From assembly GCA_017399185.1 (NCBI GenBank), contig JAFQEA010000005.1:124001-188000 (forward strand): DNA of 64,000 nt, in the 5' to 3' direction. The position numbers and the translations under genes are program-made. Positions 35,837 to 43,747 of this stretch are shown here, one piece after another. Under the pieces are notes generated by a model. It was not told the origin of the DNA. It saw only the letters and a program-made list of their open reading frames with translations, and ran no database searches. This DNA comes from Clostridia bacterium (GTDB lineage: Bacteria; Bacillota; Clostridia; Christensenellales; Borkfalkiaceae). Position 1 is the first letter of the stretch, and each line of letters starts with the position of its first letter.

Positions 35837-38128
35837 ATGAAAAGGACTTTTATAGCTCTTGTTTTAATTTTATGCTTATTATTTACCGCTTGCGGCGGTA
35901 GGGGTAATAATCCCGATAGCGGCTCGTCATCGGGCGGCTCAAGCGTAGTTGATACGGGCAGCCAAGGCGGCTCAAGTAGTGATACCGGTAGCCAAGGCGG
36001 TTCAAGTAGTGATACCGGTAGCCAAGGCGGTTCAAGCTCCGACACCGGCAGCCAAGGCGGTTCAAGCTCCGACACCGGCAATCAAGGCGGTTCAAGCAGC
36101 GATACAGGCAACAGTTCAACGGGTAGTCAAGGCGGTCAGGGTGGCGACAGCTCAACCGCGCTTATTGATATTTTGAGCGAAGGCTGCGGCTTTGAATCAA
36201 TCTATCTTGAATGGGCACCTGTTGCAAACGCACAAGGATATAGCGTTTATTGTGACGGCGTTAAGGTTGATAAGCAGCTTATAAGAAAATACAGCGACCG
36301 TTACCGCGTTGACGTTGTAGGCATCACTGCAAGCGAGCATACGGTTAAGGTTTTACCAGTTATCGGCGGTGAAGAAGTTGAATCTGCTTCAGCAAGCTAC
36401 ACGGCAACTCCACCTGCGCACGTAAGGGAAGGCTTTGCCTTTTCAGGTGGCTATAATGCAAGCGGCGCTTACAATAAGGACGGTACACTAAAGGCCGGCG
36501 CACAGGTTGTTTACGTAACAAAGGATAACGCAAAAACCGTTACCGCAAACGTAAACGGTGCAGTTCAAACGGGCTTGCAAACAATTTTGGATGCCAAGCA
36601 AAAGGCAAACACGTCCAACGATATCCTTTGTATCCGTGTTATCGGTATGATTTCGTTGAGCGATTTAGACCATATTTCAAGCTCTGCTGAAGGCTTACAA
36701 ATCAAAGGCAGGGGCGCTTATACCGAAATGAATATCACCTTTGAAGGTATCGGTAACGACGCAACCATCAACGGCTTTGGTTTCTTGTTAAGAAACTGCA
36801 AAAACGTTGAAATCAGAAACATTGGTATTATCAACTTTATGGACGATGGTATCTCTGTTGATACGGATAACTCTAACTTATGGCTTCACAACATTGACTT
36901 CTTCTATGGCAACCCTGGCGGCGATGCTGACCAGGATAAGGGCGACGGCTCACTCGACATTAAGAAGTCACAATATATCACGGTTTCGTACAACCACTTC
37001 TGGGAATCCGGTAAGTCTTGCTTATTAGACGCAAGCACAGGTTCAAACGCAGACTATATTTCATACCACCACAACTGGTTTGACCACTCCGACTCACGTC
37101 ACCCACGCGTCAGAAACGCTAACGTACACGTTTACAACAACTATTATGACGGTGTTGCAAAATATGGTATCGGTGCGGCAGGCGGCGGAAGCTCTGTTTT
37201 CTCTGAAGCAAACTATTTTAGAAACACAAAATGCCCAATGCTTACATCAAAGCAAGGTAGCGATATCTCTGCTGATGATGACGGCAGCGGTACTTTCTCC
37301 GGCGAAGACGGTGGCGTAATCAAGTCCTTTGGTGACGTAATGGTTGGCAACTATATCTTCGTACCGTACAGCCAAAATAACGTTGAATACGACGCTTACG
37401 TTGCCACAAGCCGTAATGAAGTTATTCCTGCATCTGTTGTTTCAAAGCAGGGCAAGCACACGTACAGTAACTTTGATACCGCAAGCGATATGTATCAATA
37501 CACCCCACACACCGCTGAACAGGCTAAAGATAACGTTATGGCGTTTGCAGGCCGAGTTCAGGGCGGGGATTTGAAGTGGACGTTTACCGAAGCAGACGAC
37601 ACAAGCTATGCAATCAACGCCGGCTTAAAGGCAGCAGTTACTAACTACAAGCCAACCGTTATTTTATCAAACGATAATACGGACGGCGGTGCAGGCGGTA
37701 CTGGCAGCGGTAATCAGGGCGGTGACGATAGCGGTAATCAGGGCGGCAACGGCGGTGAGATTGTTATCCCCGAAGGCGGTTACGTTCAAAACTTCACAAC
37801 TGACGGTAAAGCAAGCTCGTTTTTCTCTATAAACGGTAACCTTTCCGCCAAGAAAGGCACGGTGACCTATAACGGATTAACACTTTCACAATGCTTAAAG
37901 ATTGAAACTTCAACCAATATTTCGTTCACGATTAGTGAAGAATGCACGCTTATCCTTGTGTTTGGCGGCTCAACTAACGCCGCAGGTAAATTAATCACGA
38001 TTGACGGCGAAGATATGGAAATCGATTCTGATAATATCTTAACCGTTACCTTGGGTGCAGGTACGCACGTTATCACTAAACGCGATTCAATCAATCTTTT
38101 CTATATTGTTTTAACACCAGCTGAATAA
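35837..38128 (+). CDS. Pectate lyase (PL1-type) surface lipoprotein
   Basis: The protein cleaves pectin by beta-elimination at the cell surface. The 763 residues begin with a signal peptide and lipobox FTAC (C19). A low-complexity spacer of repeated GSQGGSSSDT units (about 38-95) and an Fn3-like domain follow, then the right-handed beta-helix with NLWLHNIDF, DGSLDIKKSQYITVSYNHFW and SYHHNWFDHSDSRHPRVR, the calcium/substrate motifs of PL1. A second Gly/Asn/Gln linker leads to a C-terminal beta-sandwich of about 110 residues, perhaps a carbohydrate-binding module. This suggests use of plant polysaccharide in the gut. Confidence 0.88.
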   Translation: MKRTFIALVLILCLLFTACGGRGNNPDSGSSSGGSSVVDTGSQGGSSSDTGSQGGSSSDTGSQGGSSSDTGSQGGSSSDTGNQGGSSSDTGNSSTGSQGGQGGDSSTALIDILSEGCGFESIYLEWAPVANAQGYSVYCDGVKVDKQLIRKYSDRYRVDVVGITASEHTVKVLPVIGGEEVESASASYTATPPAHVREGFAFSGGYNASGAYNKDGTLKAGAQVVYVTKDNAKTVTANVNGAVQTGLQTILDAKQKANTSNDILCIRVIGMISLSDLDHISSSAEGLQIKGRGAYTEMNITFEGIGNDATINGFGFLLRNCKNVEIRNIGIINFMDDGISVDTDNSNLWLHNIDFFYGNPGGDADQDKGDGSLDIKKSQYITVSYNHFWESGKSCLLDASTGSNADYISYHHNWFDHSDSRHPRVRNANVHVYNNYYDGVAKYGIGAAGGGSSVFSEANYFRNTKCPMLTSKQGSDISADDDGSGTFSGEDGGVIKSFGDVMVGNYIFVPYSQNNVEYDAYVATSRNEVIPASVVSKQGKHTYSNFDTASDMYQYTPHTAEQAKDNVMAFAGRVQGGDLKWTFTEADDTSYAINAGLKAAVTNYKPTVILSNDNTDGGAGGTGSGNQGGDDSGNQGGNGGEIVIPEGGYVQNFTTDGKASSFFSINGNLSAKKGTVTYNGLTLSQCLKIETSTNISFTISEECTLILVFGGSTNAAGKLITIDGEDMEIDSDNILTVTLGAGTHVITKRDSINLFYIVLTPAE
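35951..36100 (+). repeat. Five 30-bp tandem repeats in the pectate lyase linker
   Basis: Five consecutive 30-bp units code for the 10-residue repeat DTGSQGGSSS with slight variation. Such repeats change number easily by slippage, so spacer length may vary between strains. Confidence 0.9.
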
Positions 38129-38139
38129 TTACAAAGCTA

Positions 38140-38164
38140 AAAGCGGGCTTTTGCCCGCTTTTCT
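38140..38164 (+). terminator. Terminator of the pectate lyase gene
   Basis: AAAGCGGGC and GCCCGCTTT pair with a TTTT loop and are followed by TCTTG. Confidence 0.8.
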
Positions 38165-38244
38165 TGTATAAACTAACCGTGCTTTTATTGGTGCTTGCGT
38201 TTAACTTATTAATAACTTAATAAATATATTTTTCATTAAAAAAG

Positions 38245-38274
38245 TTGACTTATAGGTCGGTTATCTGCTATTAT
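38245..38274 (+). promoter_or_regulatory. Promoter of the EEP-family gene with degenerate palindrome in the spacer
   Basis: TTGACT (38245-38250) and TATTAT (38269-38274), spacer 18. The TTGACTTATAGGTCGG stretch is a four-mismatch (all transitions) version of the dispersed palindrome. Confidence 0.5.
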
Positions 38275-38296
38275 ATAACTAATAAGGGGGCTTAAT

Positions 38297-39385
38297 ATGA
38301 GCAAGGAAAACACTAAATCCAAAAAAATCTGGCGCATTGTTTTAATCGTTGCGCTGTCAATCATTTTTGTAATTTTAAGCTACGCGTCCTACTATCTTTT
38401 AAGCTATAAAAGGGTTAAGCCCGATCTGGCGCTTGAAATTAAAAACCCTATAGAAGAAATGGCTGAAGTGGGCGTAACGTACACGGCGGTTACCTATAAC
38501 ATAGGATTTGGCGCTTATACTGCAGACTTTGGCTTTTTTATGGACGGCGGAACTGAAGGCCGCGCTAAATCAAAGCAAAGCGTTATTCAAACGGTAAGCG
38601 GCGCAACCCAAACGGCACTTTCCTACGAGCCTGATATTTGCTTTATGCAGGAAGTTGACACCAAAGCTTCACGTAGCTACAAGGTCAACCAGCACGAGCA
38701 AATTTTAGCCCAAATGGCAGGGTACACAAGCGTTTACGCAATTAATTATAACAGCGCATACTTGATTTATCCCTTCCACAGCCCGTTAGGCGCGGCGCGT
38801 TCAGGCGTGTTGACACTTTCAAAATTCGGTATTACGTCAAGCGTACGCCGCAGTCTGCCCGTTGAAAAGGGCTTTTCTAAATACTTTGACCTTGACAGGT
38901 GCTATACCGTATCCCGCGTGCCCGTAAATGACGGCAGAGAATTGGTTTTATTTAATACCCACTTATCTGCTTACACGTCGGACGGAACTATCGCTGACGA
39001 GCAGTTTATGCTTTTAGTCAACGAAATGAACTCTGAAGCTTTAAAGGGTAACTACGTAATCTGCGGTGGGGACTTTAATAAGGATATGTTAGGCGACAGC
39101 AGCGTTTATTTTGGTACTGACGCGCAAAACTATACTTGGGCACAGCCTATAAAGGAAGAATACCTTGACGGCAAGAATTTAACACTTATTAAAAGCGTTA
39201 ATGCTGATAACCCCGTGCCATCCTGCCGTAATGCTGACGGGCCTTATCACGAAGGTCAATTCGTTATAACTATTGACGGGTTTATCGTATCCAATAACGT
39301 CACGGTTTTGGGCTCTGACGTAATTGATACAGGCTTTTTATATTCCGACCATAACCCAGTTTATATGCATTTTATACTTGGCTAA
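38297..39385 (+). CDS. Membrane-anchored endonuclease/exonuclease/phosphatase-family protein
   Basis: The 362-residue protein has an N-terminal membrane segment (about residues 13-35) and then an EEP fold with the catalytic pattern: TYNIGFG, FMQEVD, FNTHLSAY, GGDFNKDM, and YSDHNPV at the end. The domain would face outside. EEP members include DNases, sphingomyelinase-like and inositol-phosphate phosphatases; which one applies cannot be told. It is a single-gene unit between two terminators, with AAGGGGG as ribosome-binding site. Confidence 0.82.
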   Translation: MSKENTKSKKIWRIVLIVALSIIFVILSYASYYLLSYKRVKPDLALEIKNPIEEMAEVGVTYTAVTYNIGFGAYTADFGFFMDGGTEGRAKSKQSVIQTVSGATQTALSYEPDICFMQEVDTKASRSYKVNQHEQILAQMAGYTSVYAINYNSAYLIYPFHSPLGAARSGVLTLSKFGITSSVRRSLPVEKGFSKYFDLDRCYTVSRVPVNDGRELVLFNTHLSAYTSDGTIADEQFMLLVNEMNSEALKGNYVICGGDFNKDMLGDSSVYFGTDAQNYTWAQPIKEEYLDGKNLTLIKSVNADNPVPSCRNADGPYHEGQFVITIDGFIVSNNVTVLGSDVIDTGFLYSDHNPVYMHFILG

Positions 39386-39396
39386 AGTTAATAAAA

Positions 39397-39431
39397 CCCC
39401 GTTTTGCGGCTGGCAAAACGGGGCTTTTTTT
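39397..39431. terminator. Terminator of the EEP-family gene
   Basis: CCCCGTTTTGC and GCAAAACGGGG form an 11-bp stem followed by seven Ts. Confidence 0.9.
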
Positions 39432-39452
39432 ATGCTTAAATTTTGATAAAAG

Positions 39453-39468
39453 TAGGGCTATAAGCCGA
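39453..39468. repeat. Dispersed 16-bp palindrome, copy 6 (intergenic)
   Basis: TAGGGCTATAAGCCGA has two mismatches in the left arm and is followed by TTATCTG. It lies between the EEP terminator and the next, convergent gene. Confidence 0.6.
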
Positions 39469-39487
39469 TTATCTGACAAAAATGCGA

Positions 39488-41977
39488 TTATTCAATCTCC
39501 TTTTTTGTTAAGATAAAGCGTTTAATGATAAATAGCGCGGTTGTAAGTAGCGATAGCGCAATAGCCGTTATTAAAATAACGTTGCGTACAACTATTTTGC
39601 CCTTACTGCCTAATGCTGATTTTTCAATATAGCCGTAGCTTTCGCCAATCTTTACAAGATAAAGTGTATCGGTTTGGTCGTAAATTGAAATAAATTCAAA
39701 TGCGTTTACGGTTGCAATCTTATTGGTTAAGCCCGTGTCGGCGTAAACTATTGCGCCGTCTTTCCCGACTTGCTTTGTTTCAAATTGGTAAGGGCTGCCG
39801 TCAGATGCAACGTTGATTTTTAGCATTGACAGCGGAACAAAACCAACCGTTTGGTCAAAGCTGACAGTTGCAAAGGTCGTGCCGTTAAAGGTAAAGGTAT
39901 CAACTATGATGACCTGCTTATTCTTTTCAAGGGCGCAAACTCTGAAACACTCGTCAAGCACGGGGTGCGTATAAACGTGACCGCTTGTTACGGCAAAGCC
40001 AATCTTGCCGCTTTCGGTTTTATCTATTGTATGGGTAGCAAGGTCTTGATTTCTGACGATTGCAGAAAGCTTATCGTTAACGATTATCGCGTAGCGCGCG
40101 TCGCTATATAAAAGAACAAAGCTGTCGCTACCTAAATAGCTTGTGTAGCCCGAATAATCAAACACGTCGCCCAATGCCGTTGATAAATCAATTTCAAACA
40201 CCTTTGCGCCGCTGTTTATGGTTACCGCGTTAAAGCTTTGTTCAAAATTGATTGCAAAATCGTTGGGGACTGCAACGTTTTCAGGGCTGGCAACGCCAAG
40301 CTCCGTTGGGTTAAGCTTTAAAATAAAGCCGCTGCAAAGCGCGTAAATATCGTTGGTTGCAGGCGTCAGCATAATATCCTTTGCAAGTATGCTTGACGGG
40401 ATATTTTTTGAATTGACAATCTCAAAGGTTGTATTGTTTTGACTGTTTTCTGCATCTATACGGAAAACGTTATTTGCTTCGCCAAGCGCGTAAACGTTAC
40501 AATTAAAGTCAACGTCAAGCGCGGTTATTGTATGCGGTGTGGTAAACAGCGTGGTTGCCTGTGTTGCCGCATCGTCAGGTAAAAAGCTTTGCACCGTATA
40601 GTTTGCGCTTTCATTAATAACGATATAAAGCTTACCGAATATATCCGCACAAAGGTCAACGCCCCTGCCTTTGATTTCCTTAACCAGTGTGATAGTGTTA
40701 AGATCGTTTCCGCCAAGCCTGTAAACCTGCGTATAAACGTCCGATAATATCTGGTGATTGTTAATAAAGTAAAAGCTGTCGCCGTAGCTTGTTATTGAGC
40801 TTATACTATTGAAAAGCGGTAGCTCGGCTAAAATGTTTTTCTGAACGAGTGCGCCGTTTTCTTGCTTGGTGTAATAAAGGTTTGCGCCGTTGGTTATCAA
40901 AAAGCTGTCGCTTATCACGGCAAAGTCTGTAAACGCCCCGGGCAGCTTGATAGTTAGTGCGGGCAGATATTTACCGCTGTCAAAAATCTTGATTTTGTTT
41001 CCGTCTAAAACGTATTGCTTTTGTCCGTCGGTTTTGATATCCGTTGCTGAAAACGGAATTCTGTTATCAAGGTCTGCACGGGCGGTAATTGCAAAGTCGG
41101 TAAAGCTGTTATTTTCAATATCAAATTGGCAAACTGCGTTCAAGCTTGAGTCGCAAACGTACAGATAGCCGTTATCGTAAAAAATACCTTTAGGCTCTGA
41201 AATACTGCCAAGCGTTCCTTGCGTGCTTGTAGGCGAAAGCTGCGTAAGCTGTTTGGTTAAAAGGTCAACTGCGTAAATCCCGTCAGGGGACGTAAAATAA
41301 TAAATGCCGTCGTGATAGGCGTTATAGCGCACAACGCCAAGCCCGCTTGTGATATGTTCGGGACTTGCGCCGCTTTCAGCGACAAGTCTGAACAATCTGC
41401 CTTCGCTTACGTAAAGCCAGGTTTTGCTGTCGATAAGCGTAAGACCTACGATATTGTCGTTAGATTGTGCAAAGGTGTTCGGGTTAGATAAAACGACGTT
41501 TCCGTCTTCAATTGCGCCGTCGTAATCGTAAAAGGTTTTTGTTTTCAGGGCAACAACCCTGCCGTTTATCGTGGAAATAGCTTGCGCGTCAACGTCGGTA
41601 TCATAAATCCTTTGCTGGGCGGTAAGCTCGCCCTTTGCAATGTTAAACGAGCAGATATTGTTATCGTTGATAAATAAAAGGTGGTTATCGTCGTAAAAGC
41701 AGATTTTGGAAATATTGTAGCCGTTAAGCGGATAAACGGTAAATAAATCGTCTTCATAAATGATAATCTTGCTTGATTCCGCAATGGCGTAGGTCGGCGC
41801 ACTCTGTCCGTTTTTGTAGCGCATGCAAAAATCAATGGGGCTTGATAGCTCGTAATACTCCAAATATTGGGTTGGAACGTAAATATCAGTTGAAACCGTG
41901 TCTGCGTAAGCAAAAGTTGCGCCGGAAACAGCGCCAAGTAACAAAACTGAAAATAAAATAACCAAAAGCTTTTTCAT
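39488..41977 (-). CDS. Large beta-rich membrane-anchored surface protein with SH3-like domain
   Basis: I do not recognise a named family. The 829-residue protein has a signal peptide ending near AYA (residues 22-25), a long body rich in beta-strand repeats that could form a beta-propeller (GIFYDNGYLYVCDSS, NVYALGEANNVFRID), an SH3-like stretch near 715-785 (TLYLVKIGESYGYI), and a C-terminal membrane helix (about 797-820) followed by a lysine-rich tail. It would sit on the outside, anchored in the membrane. The minus-strand gene at 42928 has the same signal/SH3-like/helix layout in short form. A GGTGG site precedes the ATG. Confidence 0.7.
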   Translation of the reverse strand: MKKLLVILFSVLLLGAVSGATFAYADTVSTDIYVPTQYLEYYELSSPIDFCMRYKNGQSAPTYAIAESSKIIIYEDDLFTVYPLNGYNISKICFYDDNHLLFINDNNICSFNIAKGELTAQQRIYDTDVDAQAISTINGRVVALKTKTFYDYDGAIEDGNVVLSNPNTFAQSNDNIVGLTLIDSKTWLYVSEGRLFRLVAESGASPEHITSGLGVVRYNAYHDGIYYFTSPDGIYAVDLLTKQLTQLSPTSTQGTLGSISEPKGIFYDNGYLYVCDSSLNAVCQFDIENNSFTDFAITARADLDNRIPFSATDIKTDGQKQYVLDGNKIKIFDSGKYLPALTIKLPGAFTDFAVISDSFLITNGANLYYTKQENGALVQKNILAELPLFNSISSITSYGDSFYFINNHQILSDVYTQVYRLGGNDLNTITLVKEIKGRGVDLCADIFGKLYIVINESANYTVQSFLPDDAATQATTLFTTPHTITALDVDFNCNVYALGEANNVFRIDAENSQNNTTFEIVNSKNIPSSILAKDIMLTPATNDIYALCSGFILKLNPTELGVASPENVAVPNDFAINFEQSFNAVTINSGAKVFEIDLSTALGDVFDYSGYTSYLGSDSFVLLYSDARYAIIVNDKLSAIVRNQDLATHTIDKTESGKIGFAVTSGHVYTHPVLDECFRVCALEKNKQVIIVDTFTFNGTTFATVSFDQTVGFVPLSMLKINVASDGSPYQFETKQVGKDGAIVYADTGLTNKIATVNAFEFISIYDQTDTLYLVKIGESYGYIEKSALGSKGKIVVRNVILITAIALSLLTTALFIIKRFILTKKEIE

Positions 41978-42154
41978 AGTCCACCATAACGCCCGTATGG
42001 GCGTTTTTTGCCAATATAGACTATTATAACAGAAAAAATATATAATTACAATGTTTTTTAAATAAATTTATTTAATAATTTAGTAATAAAAATAGCGTGT
42101 TTATATGCTGATATTTGCGCGACTTAAATTATGCGATTTAAATGCAGGATAAAT

Positions 42155-42173
42155 AGTGCCAAATTTTGACACT
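42155..42173. promoter_or_regulatory. Palindrome over the SOS-type promoter
   Basis: AGTGCCAAATTTTGACACT is a near-perfect palindrome overlapping the TTGACA -35 element at 42166-42171. Confidence 0.5.
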
Positions 42174-42194
42174 TTTGTTTTATAAAATTATCGA
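42166..42194 (+). promoter_or_regulatory. Candidate SOS-controlled promoter of the phage-like module
   Basis: TTGACA (42166-42171) with a 17-base spacer leads to a weak -10 (TATCGA, 42189-42194) that runs into a LexA box. Confidence 0.5.
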
Positions 42195-42205
42195 ACAAAT
42201 GTTCT
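42192..42205. promoter_or_regulatory. LexA (SOS) box
   Basis: CGAACAAATGTTCT matches the Gram-positive LexA operator pattern CGAACRNRYGTTCN closely. Its position at the -10/start region of a promoter is right for repression. Confidence 0.7.
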
Positions 42206-42251
42206 AAATCAACAAGTATAGCACAATTAAATCGTGAAAGTCAAGGAGGTG

Positions 42252-42295
42252 TGACAAATTTTGAATTTTTTAAAAAAATTTGTTCAAAATTGTCA
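42252..42295. repeat. Inverted repeat upstream of the ArpU-like gene
   Basis: TGACAAATTTTGAA and TTCAAAATTGTCA form long arms around an AT-rich loop. The core TTTTGAA/TTCAAAA recurs at 42876-42923 on the other side of the gene. Confidence 0.6.
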
Positions 42296-42410
42296 GTATT
42301 TGTTGAAACTGGGCAAAACTTTTTGTATAATAGGGATAAGAACGAAAAAAAGCGAGATGATTTTAAGTGTGTTATGCAAAAGTAATTTTAAATGTTTATC
42401 CGCAAATTGA
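42261..42410 (+). CDS. Possible small leader ORF behind a very strong ribosome-binding site
   Basis: AAGGAGGT at 42243-42250 is one of the best ribosome-binding sites in the window, yet no long frame starts after it. A TTG at 42261 would open a 49-residue basic, cysteine-containing frame that overlaps the next gene. It has no recognisable homologue, and the frame may be chance. I list it because the site calls for some translated product from the LexA-controlled promoter. Confidence 0.25.
   Translation: MNFLKKFVQNCQYLLKLGKTFCIIGIRTKKSEMILSVLCKSNFKCLSAN
42303..42331 (+). promoter_or_regulatory. Second promoter before the ArpU-like gene
   Basis: TTGAAA (42303-42308) and TATAAT (42326-42331), spacer 17. 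Confidence 0.7.
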
Positions 42411-42807
42411 TAGGGTTATCAAGGATATGGATAAGCTTGTTTTATCAAGATGCTTGGCTTCATTTAACGACAGAATGCCTTGTGAAATGGGTATTAAGGA
42501 AGTCTATAAGCTAATGGAAACCAAGCAAAAGCTTGTTGATTTAAGGTTCAAAATCAAAAAGGTTTTGGAAAGATTAGACCCTGAAGAATATGACTTAATC
42601 GATTATAAATACTTCAAAAACCGACATATAGACGGGTTTGATCATACGTCGCGTAATTATTTCAGACGGCAGCATAAGGTGATAGAGCATTTAGAAGAGC
42701 TATTATCCTATATTGATTTATCTGAAGATAAATTTAAGAAGGACTATTATGACATACCTTTTATACGCGCCATGGCGGATGCTTCAAGGTATAAGGGTGC
42801 TGGCTAA
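42367..42807 (+). CDS. Phage-type transcription regulator (ArpU/RinA-like, sigma-region-4-like)
   Basis: The 146-residue, highly charged helical protein has KVLERLDPEEYDLIDYKYFKNR, which resembles the region before the HTH in ArpU/RinA-type late-gene activators, followed by RNYFRRQHKVIEHLEELL. Such proteins usually sit just upstream of phage terminase genes, as this one does. The start is a GTG with only a weak ribosome-binding sequence. Two promoters and a LexA box lie upstream. Assignment to a named family is tentative. Confidence 0.6.
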   Translation: MCYAKVILNVYPQIDRVIKDMDKLVLSRCLASFNDRMPCEMGIKEVYKLMETKQKLVDLRFKIKKVLERLDPEEYDLIDYKYFKNRHIDGFDHTSRNYFRRQHKVIEHLEELLSYIDLSEDKFKKDYYDIPFIRAMADASRYKGAG

Positions 42808-42875
42808 AAAAATAAGTGCCTACAAATAAGTAGACACAAGATGCTATAGGACAAAATATTTAATGCCATTTGTTT

Positions 42876-42923
42876 AAGAAATTTTGAACGGTTTTTTAGT
42901 GTGAATTCTGTTCAAAATTTCTT
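42876..42923. terminator. Perfect 14-bp inverted repeat between convergent genes
   Basis: AAGAAATTTTGAAC (42876-42889) and GTTCAAAATTTCTT (42910-42923) are exact complements with a 20-base loop. It sits between the end of the ArpU-like gene and the stop codon of a minus-strand gene, so it may act as a bidirectional terminator or be a second copy of the upstream repeat family. Confidence 0.6.
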
Positions 42924-42927
42924 TTCA

Positions 42928-43680
42928 TTAATCGTCACGCTCAAAAATGCGTGTTTTTTGGTTGGTTCGCTCCGGGCGCAATATCAAAAAGATTAATGAA
43001 AGCGCAGCGATAATCATTACGGCTATAATTATGACTTCTTGAGCGCCAATATCATTTGCGCCTTGAGCCGTATGATTATCGCTATCTCCTTCGCTTGGGC
43101 TGCTTTGCAAATTATCATTTGTGTCATTTGGCGGCGTTACGGGCTCAACGTAGTTAACCGGTACGTCAAATTGGGCAAAGCCGTCACGGCGGACGTATCC
43201 GACGTAGCCTTTTGCGTATACGTAAAGGTATTCAACGCCTTCGATATTTAGCGTTCCATAAAAAATTGCGCTTGTGCCAGCTATAAGGACAGCTTTTGGC
43301 TTTTCAAGGTCGGTATCGGTAAATATAACTTCATCACAGGTTGTATAAACTGTTATTTCGGGGTAAATCGTAATGCCCTTAAGCTCTTCAAAAGAAAGAT
43401 AAACGTTTTTAACGTAGCCTTCGGATAAGGGGCAGGCGGTATTGCCGTCCATATAGATAACCCTTGACGATTCGGTCCCAACCGAAACGATTTTTACGTA
43501 ATAGTTTTTAGGTATGTAAAATTTGATTATTTTTAGGCTTGGGTCGGCAAAAAAGGGGCAATCGTCACTTGTGATGCGTGCGTAACTTGTGGGGATTTCA
43601 TCACAAAACGCCGTGCGGCTAACGCAAGGTAAAAATGAAAATATAAATATTATTAACGATATAACCGCAAGTTTTTTCAT
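42928..43680 (-). CDS. Membrane-anchored SH3-like surface protein (short form)
   Basis: Family not recognised. The 250-residue protein has a signal peptide (MKKLAVISL onwards, cut near FCD, residue 22), a beta-rich extracellular part with an SH3-like stretch (YLYVYAKGYVGYVRRDGF), a Pro/Ser/Asp-rich linker, a membrane helix (about 213-235) and a basic cytoplasmic tail. I chose the ATG at 43680: an extended -10 (TGCTATAAT) ends ten bases upstream, which makes a leaderless or nearly leaderless mRNA likely. It interrupts the phage-like plus-strand genes, so it may be a cargo or morphon gene, or an older host gene. Confidence 0.65.
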   Translation of the reverse strand: MKKLAVISLIIFIFSFLPCVSRTAFCDEIPTSYARITSDDCPFFADPSLKIIKFYIPKNYYVKIVSVGTESSRVIYMDGNTACPLSEGYVKNVYLSFEELKGITIYPEITVYTTCDEVIFTDTDLEKPKAVLIAGTSAIFYGTLNIEGVEYLYVYAKGYVGYVRRDGFAQFDVPVNYVEPVTPPNDTNDNLQSSPSEGDSDNHTAQGANDIGAQEVIIIAVMIIAALSLIFLILRPERTNQKTRIFERDD

Positions 43681-43747
43681 AGCGGAAAAATTATAGCATT
43701 TGTCCGTTATAAGAAAACTGCAAAAAAAGGTGGTAAAAGGTAAATTA

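Noticed and set aside
35951..36100. Regular 30-bp repeats resembling a CRISPR array
   Set aside because: No spacers; the repeats are in frame and code for a Gly/Ser linker of the pectate lyase lipoprotein.
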